A stretch of 64,000 bases of DNA, taken from assembly GCF_002298975.1 (NCBI RefSeq), contig NZ_DBMV01000001.1, positions 406,157-470,156 on the forward strand, given 5' to 3'. Shown here in pieces: positions 60,636-64,000 of this stretch. This DNA is from Ralstonia sp. UBA689 (GTDB lineage Bacteria > Pseudomonadota > Gammaproteobacteria > Burkholderiales > Burkholderiaceae). Both the position numbers and the translations under genes were made by a program. A model generated the notes under the pieces. It did no database searches, was not told the DNA's origin, and saw nothing but the letters and a program-made list of their open reading frames with translations. The first letter of the stretch is position 1. Every line of letters starts with the position of its first letter.

Positions 60636-62921
60636 TCAATCTCCCATGAGCATTTCGTCGAGCGTGGGCCTTGGCCCGGAGTTGATGCTCCGCATGAGTG
60701 CTTCTGTCTGTGCTGCTTGGGCCGCGGCACGCGCATCGTCCTCCAAGCCCAAATGCCTGATGGCGTTGTCGTTGCCGACATAAAAAGTGCGCGCCCAGCC
60801 AAAACCGCCGGGCGCATATTCATGGAAGTTGGGCACGCGAAACCATGCGCGGCTGTCGTGGATGTAATCGTCAAAGAGGGCGACGCTGGCGCGCTCTTGT
60901 TGTGCGAATTGATCGACGACTGCTGGTGCTGTCCATTCGCGCAACGTTGCCACCATGGCGCGCGCTGGTACCACCAGTACGTCATAGACCTGCAGGTGCT
61001 TGGCGGTGGCGGCGGCGGTTTGTACGTGCAAATCTCGATTCACCAGCAGTATCTGCTCGCTGTCCGGGTTCTTCTCGCGCCGCACACATAGGAATCGCCC
61101 CATGTTCTGAAGTGCTGCGAGCGTAATGCCCAGCGGTCCGAACAGGCTGATTGGGCTGATTGCTTGCGGTCGAGCGGAAAACGAAGACTCTTCCACCCCA
61201 AGCTCGGCCTGCATCGACGGGTGGAGGTAACCCAGCAACAGGCGAAATTCTTCCGCAGCCTCGCGCAGATCGTGCTGATCATTGGTGACGGTTTCATCCG
61301 CACCTTCGCCAGGCCGCGTTCTGTCTTTCTTCTTAGCGATTTCCTGGCATATCTGTTCGCGCCGGCGTGCCACGGCATCCCAGACTGACTGCATCTGCTG
61401 GTCTCGCTCGGCGGCCTGCTTCATCTGGGTTGCGCGCTTGGCCGCGCTGACATAGCCCTGCGCGGCGTTCGCCAGTCCTGCCATGCTGGTGCCTGCGGAC
61501 AACTCCTTGATGCGCTGGCGCAGTTTCAAGGTTTCTGCGTCGCTCTCAACAGCTTTGTCGACGCGCAATTTCAGTTGGTGCGGCGTTAGCGGGTCTTCCG
61601 GCGCTGCGTTGAAGAACGGTCTGTTCGTGATGTAGTTGCCCGTCCCCCATCGAGCACGCAAGGCCCGCCACGCAACGCTCTGACGCATGCCAAAGCGCAT
61701 TGCATCCTCTACGCGGCTGATTTCGGTTGTTCTGTCCAGCCAGGCATTGAAAGCACTGACGACGGACGGGCTCAACGCGAAATCGTCCTTCATGTAGGGG
61801 CTTCTGTTGATGTCTTCGCCCACCATCAGCGGTACGCCCCAGCGTAGCGCCTCGATATACATGTGATGGAGTGGAATCTGGCTGATCTTGTCGGCATCGC
61901 CACCGCGAGCCTTACCCTGGTCACCCGGCGTATAACCGCCACCTACATCGGAATGCACGCCGGGGTAGGCCACCTCCAGCCGCTGGCCTGCTCCGCCTGG
62001 ATACGCATTGCCTTCTCGAATGGTGTCCATCGGAAAGCTCATGCGCTGCTCGTGGATTGAGAAGAAGTGCACGCAGCGTTTGACGCTCTCGGGGATATTC
62101 ATCAGGCCGTTGCTTGCCCAGGCGAAGTGGCCGTCGAAGAGCTCGATCTGAAACGCCGCCTTGACTGAGTCTGGCGGCCCTACAGATGCCACCGTATCGA
62201 AGAGCCCCATGAAATTGACCTGATAGGGGATCACTCCGGCAATCTTGCCGCCGGGGGCCCAATCACGTGTGAGCTTGCCTATGAATGACCGTGCGCAGGC
62301 CGCACCACGCGAGAAGCCGAACACGTTGATCCACACCTGCTTGACCATCTTGTTGCGTTGGCAGTCGCGCTGCCTGTCGCGTTGGATGCCTGCAAGATTT
62401 CGGTGCTTCATGTCGAAGAGGGTGGAGAAACTCCGGTAGCCGTCTGCTGTGGCGTGGCAGAGGTCTTTGGCTTCGTCGTCTCGGATCAATTCATCTACGT
62501 CTGCATCCGCAATGGCCTTGTAGATGGAGTTCAGGACTCGCGTGTAACCCCACACGCAACGCCAGCCATAACCGCGGGCGAAGGCTTTGCCTGCGGAGGA
62601 GTATTCGAGTTCGCCGAGCTTCTTGAAGATCGTGCCAACGCCAGCGATGTAATGCCGGTAGATGCCATTCCAAGGTTCTTCTCGTGCCGCGTTGTACAGC
62701 CGTGCCACATTGGTGTGTGCCAGCCAATTGGAATCCCGGAACTCTGGGTTGTCCTCATCATCGTTATTGTTAGTGCCGTCAAAGAACAGGCTGATGTGAA
62801 TTGTTTGCTCGCAGGCGCCAAGCGGGTCCGTGACCTTGCCTTTGCCGTGCTGGTAGGCGGCATCGCCGTGGGGCAGCAACCCGTCATCGGGCATCTTGGT
62901 GGGCCAACGTAGGATCTTCAT
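60636..62921 (-). CDS. DUF2235 lipase, T6SS effector (Tle1-like)
   Basis: A 761-residue alpha/beta-hydrolase of the DUF2235/T6SS phospholipase family. The family opening HISLFFDGTNNN (about 42-53), the nucleophile elbow GFSRGAA with S204, D242 in GLFDTVAS and H323 in PGVHSDVGGGY form the likely triad. Residues about 430-600 are a helical, charged region. The C-terminal 160 residues hold FHEYAPGGFGWARTFY. It should attack membrane phospholipids of rival cells after injection. The start overlaps the DUF3304 stop (ATGA). PAAR follows immediately. A truncated copy of its 5' end lies upstream at 63568-63729. Confidence 0.85.
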   Translation of the reverse strand: MKILRWPTKMPDDGLLPHGDAAYQHGKGKVTDPLGACEQTIHISLFFDGTNNNDDEDNPEFRDSNWLAHTNVARLYNAAREEPWNGIYRHYIAGVGTIFKKLGELEYSSAGKAFARGYGWRCVWGYTRVLNSIYKAIADADVDELIRDDEAKDLCHATADGYRSFSTLFDMKHRNLAGIQRDRQRDCQRNKMVKQVWINVFGFSRGAACARSFIGKLTRDWAPGGKIAGVIPYQVNFMGLFDTVASVGPPDSVKAAFQIELFDGHFAWASNGLMNIPESVKRCVHFFSIHEQRMSFPMDTIREGNAYPGGAGQRLEVAYPGVHSDVGGGYTPGDQGKARGGDADKISQIPLHHMYIEALRWGVPLMVGEDINRSPYMKDDFALSPSVVSAFNAWLDRTTEISRVEDAMRFGMRQSVAWRALRARWGTGNYITNRPFFNAAPEDPLTPHQLKLRVDKAVESDAETLKLRQRIKELSAGTSMAGLANAAQGYVSAAKRATQMKQAAERDQQMQSVWDAVARRREQICQEIAKKKDRTRPGEGADETVTNDQHDLREAAEEFRLLLGYLHPSMQAELGVEESSFSARPQAISPISLFGPLGITLAALQNMGRFLCVRREKNPDSEQILLVNRDLHVQTAAATAKHLQVYDVLVVPARAMVATLREWTAPAVVDQFAQQERASVALFDDYIHDSRAWFRVPNFHEYAPGGFGWARTFYVGNDNAIRHLGLEDDARAAAQAAQTEALMRSINSGPRPTLDEMLMGD

Positions 62922-63192
62922 TGAGCGTTCTCCTTCTGTTTCCTCAACTCCGCTTCGGCTGCGACTTCAGCTTCGCGGGCGATGCGCATTTGGCGATCCT
63001 TCTCGCGCCGCTCTTCGTCTTGCCGCGTGAGTTCTTCGTCTACAGTTCCAACGCCCACATAAGGATCATCATCAGCAGGGCGAGCCCAGACGCGGTTATG
63101 TCCGTTTGCATTGCCATCCTTGACCATGACCTTGACCCGATCGCCAGGGAGGAAGATGACCCACATGCCGTAGGTGGCGGTTCCATACTCAG
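62787..63192 (-). repeat. Tandem duplication, copy A
   Basis: The segment from codon 45 of the lipase gene back through its start and into the 3' part of the upstream DUF3304 gene recurs 808 bp to the right (63595-64000) with high similarity. The left boundary is at base 62787/63595, where the sequences diverge abruptly beyond the HISL codons. Confidence 0.88.
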
Positions 63193-63571
63193 GCAACTCG
63201 GCGTCGGCCTTGTACCAAGAGCCATAAGTGACGCCGTCAAGCTTCTTGTCGGCAATCCATCGCACGGTGACCTTCAAGCCGGGGCGCCATTGCTTGGGGA
63301 AGGCGGCGCAACACTTTCCTCCTCCCCCGCCAGATGGCAAATCGTTGGATCGAGCTGGTTGAATATTGGGTCCGCCGCCTTTAATGCCGTTATCGTCGCG
63401 CCCCTTCAGGTTGAAGGTGTGGATGTAATAGGGGGTGTAGTTCAGCCCGCTGACTTCACCGTACTGCATGGGGTCGGCGGCATCCCGTGCCGCCATGGCC
63501 GCGCGGTCGTCGCAGCCGGCCAGCAGGGCGACGCTGGTGAGCAGAAGCGTCGTGATCAATTTGGCTTTCAT
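62918..63571 (-). CDS. DUF3304 lipoprotein, putative immunity
   Basis: A 217-residue periplasmic lipoprotein. The signal MKAKLITTLLLTSVALLAGC has the lipobox LLAGC with C20 as the lipidated residue. The mature part includes YTPYYIHTFNLKG, GGGGGKCCAAFPKQWRPGLKVTVRWI and a charged, helical, Arg/Glu-rich C terminus (DEERREKDRQMRIAREAEVAAE). DUF3304 proteins often accompany T6SS lipases and such lipoproteins act as immunity to phospholipase effectors, but for this copy that is inference. Its stop overlaps the lipase start (ATGA), and its own start overlaps the upstream remnant in the same way. Confidence 0.8.
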   Translation of the reverse strand: MKAKLITTLLLTSVALLAGCDDRAAMAARDAADPMQYGEVSGLNYTPYYIHTFNLKGRDDNGIKGGGPNIQPARSNDLPSGGGGGKCCAAFPKQWRPGLKVTVRWIADKKLDGVTYGSWYKADAELPEYGTATYGMWVIFLPGDRVKVMVKDGNANGHNRVWARPADDDPYVGVGTVDEELTRQDEERREKDRQMRIAREAEVAAEAELRKQKENAQ

Positions 63572-63729
63572 AAGCGCACGCTCCGATTTGTAGGCAGGCT
63601 GATGTGAATCGTTTGCTTGCAGGCGCCGAGCGGGTCCGTGACCTTGCCTTTGCCGTGCTGGTAGGCGGCATCGCCGTGGGGCAGCAACCCGCCATCGGGC
63701 ATCTTGGTGGGCCAACGTAGGACCTTCAT
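63568..63729 (-). pseudogene. Truncated 5' copy of DUF2235 effector
   Basis: A 53-codon reading frame starts MKVLRWPTKMPDGGLLPHG and follows the effector closely through THISL-equivalent residue 45, then switches to PTNRSVRL and stops. It lacks the DGT motif, nucleophile and all catalytic residues, so it is a stub of a second effector. It keeps ATGA overlaps at both ends, to the DUF3304 gene on either side. It may persist only to couple translation of the downstream lipoprotein. Confidence 0.85.
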
Positions 63730-64000
63730 TGAGCGTTTTCCTCCTGTTTCCTCAACTCCGCTTCGGCTGCGACTTCAGCTTCGCGGGCGATGCGCATTTG
63801 CTGATTCTTCTCGCGCCGTTCTTCGTCTCGGCGCGTGAGTTCTTCATCCACGGTGCCAGTAGCCACATATGGGTCAGCGTCGGTTGGTTTGACTTCAAGA
63901 CTGTTGTGCCCGTTTGCGTTACCGTCTTGCACCATGAGCTTTACGCGGTCTCCGGGAAGAAAGATGGCAAATAAGGCGCCTGCTCTTGGGCCATACTCCG
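63595..64000 (-). repeat. Tandem duplication, copy B (cut by edge)
   Basis: The counterpart of 62787-63192 at +808 bp, continuing beyond the window. The lipoprotein-end part is nearly identical over the charged C terminus and diverges more toward the middle of the gene. Confidence 0.88.
63726..64000 (-). CDS. Second DUF3304 lipoprotein (3' part)
   Basis: The C-terminal 90 residues of a paralogue of the 62918-63571 protein, running off the right edge. It shares IFLPGDRVK, MVQDGNANGHN, VGTVDEELTR-type segments and the Arg/Glu-rich helical tail. The middle, EVKPTDADPYVATG, differs, which is what one expects for immunity paralogues with diverging specificity. Its stop overlaps the effector stub start in ATGA. 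Its beginning, including the lipobox, cannot be seen. Confidence 0.82.
   Translation of the reverse strand, partial: EYGPRAGALFAIFLPGDRVKLMVQDGNANGHNSLEVKPTDADPYVATGTVDEELTRRDEERREKNQQMRIAREAEVAAEAELRKQEENAQ

Noticed and set aside
63572..63715. N-terminal extension of the DUF3304 lipoprotein
   Set aside because: The extension reads through the effector stub in a different frame; ATG 63571 starts a clear lipoprotein signal.

Overview
The window is a GC-rich chromosomal segment of a beta-proteobacterium. It most likely comes from Ralstonia or a close Burkholderiaceae relative. This rests on the tig-clpP-clpX-lon-hupB-tRNA-Val-tRNA-Asp-ppiD order, a RisA/RisS-like OmpR/EnvZ pair, the AhpC/AhpD pair, an ESPR-type autotransporter and a Burkholderiales-type porin. 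The genus call is inference from gene content and protein style, not from a search. Most of it is ordinary core chromosome; the accessory material lies in about 42.6-51 kb and 59.3-64 kb.

Layout. 0-4 kb: the end of ispF, an ahpC-ahpD peroxide-defence pair and an OmpR-family two-component system. 4-8.4 kb: a secreted small protein, a DUF1800/DUF1501 exported pair and a divergent squalene/phytoene-synthase-like protein whose Asp-rich motifs are degenerate. 8.5-13 kb: an RND efflux adaptor and pump behind a perfect TetR-style operator, then tRNA-Leu(TAG). 13-20 kb: an acetyltransferase, a small exported protein, and a LysR-controlled cluster of acyl-CoA dehydrogenase, class III CoA-transferase and MHS transporter. 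20-32 kb: mnmC, the proteostasis block tig-clpP-clpX-lon, hupB, tRNA-Val(TAC), tRNA-Asp(GTC), an FMN reductase and ppiD. 32-42.4 kb: a second type I signal peptidase, tesA, a YbbA-like ATPase without its permease, pgi, the NAD(P)HX repair enzyme, a winged-helix regulator and purL.

42.6-51 kb: a 1366-residue autotransporter with three 276-bp internal repeats, a LysR/SDR divergent pair with a clear T-N11-A box, a five-copy 42-bp tandem repeat whose units can each fold as a hairpin, and a secreted Asp-box (sialidase-like) propeller protein. 51-59.3 kb: a complete spermidine/putrescine-type ABC operon, a TctE/TctD-like two-component system and a divergent porin. The porin leader carries an 11-bp-phased direct repeat suited to the response regulator.

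59.3-64 kb (cut by the window edge): a type VI secretion effector island read leftwards. It holds a DUF3304 lipoprotein copy, a truncated effector remnant, a second DUF3304 lipoprotein, a DUF2235 (Tle1-like) lipase effector, a PAAR tip protein and a DotU/TssL homologue. The 808-bp tandem duplication of lipoprotein 3' end plus effector 5' end, with an ATGA overlap at every junction, is the most interesting structure in the window. It looks like a toxin/immunity locus expanding by duplication, leaving an extra putative immunity gene and an effector stub. RND-pump, porin and ABC genes elsewhere are conventional, but several have readable control sites, which are listed.
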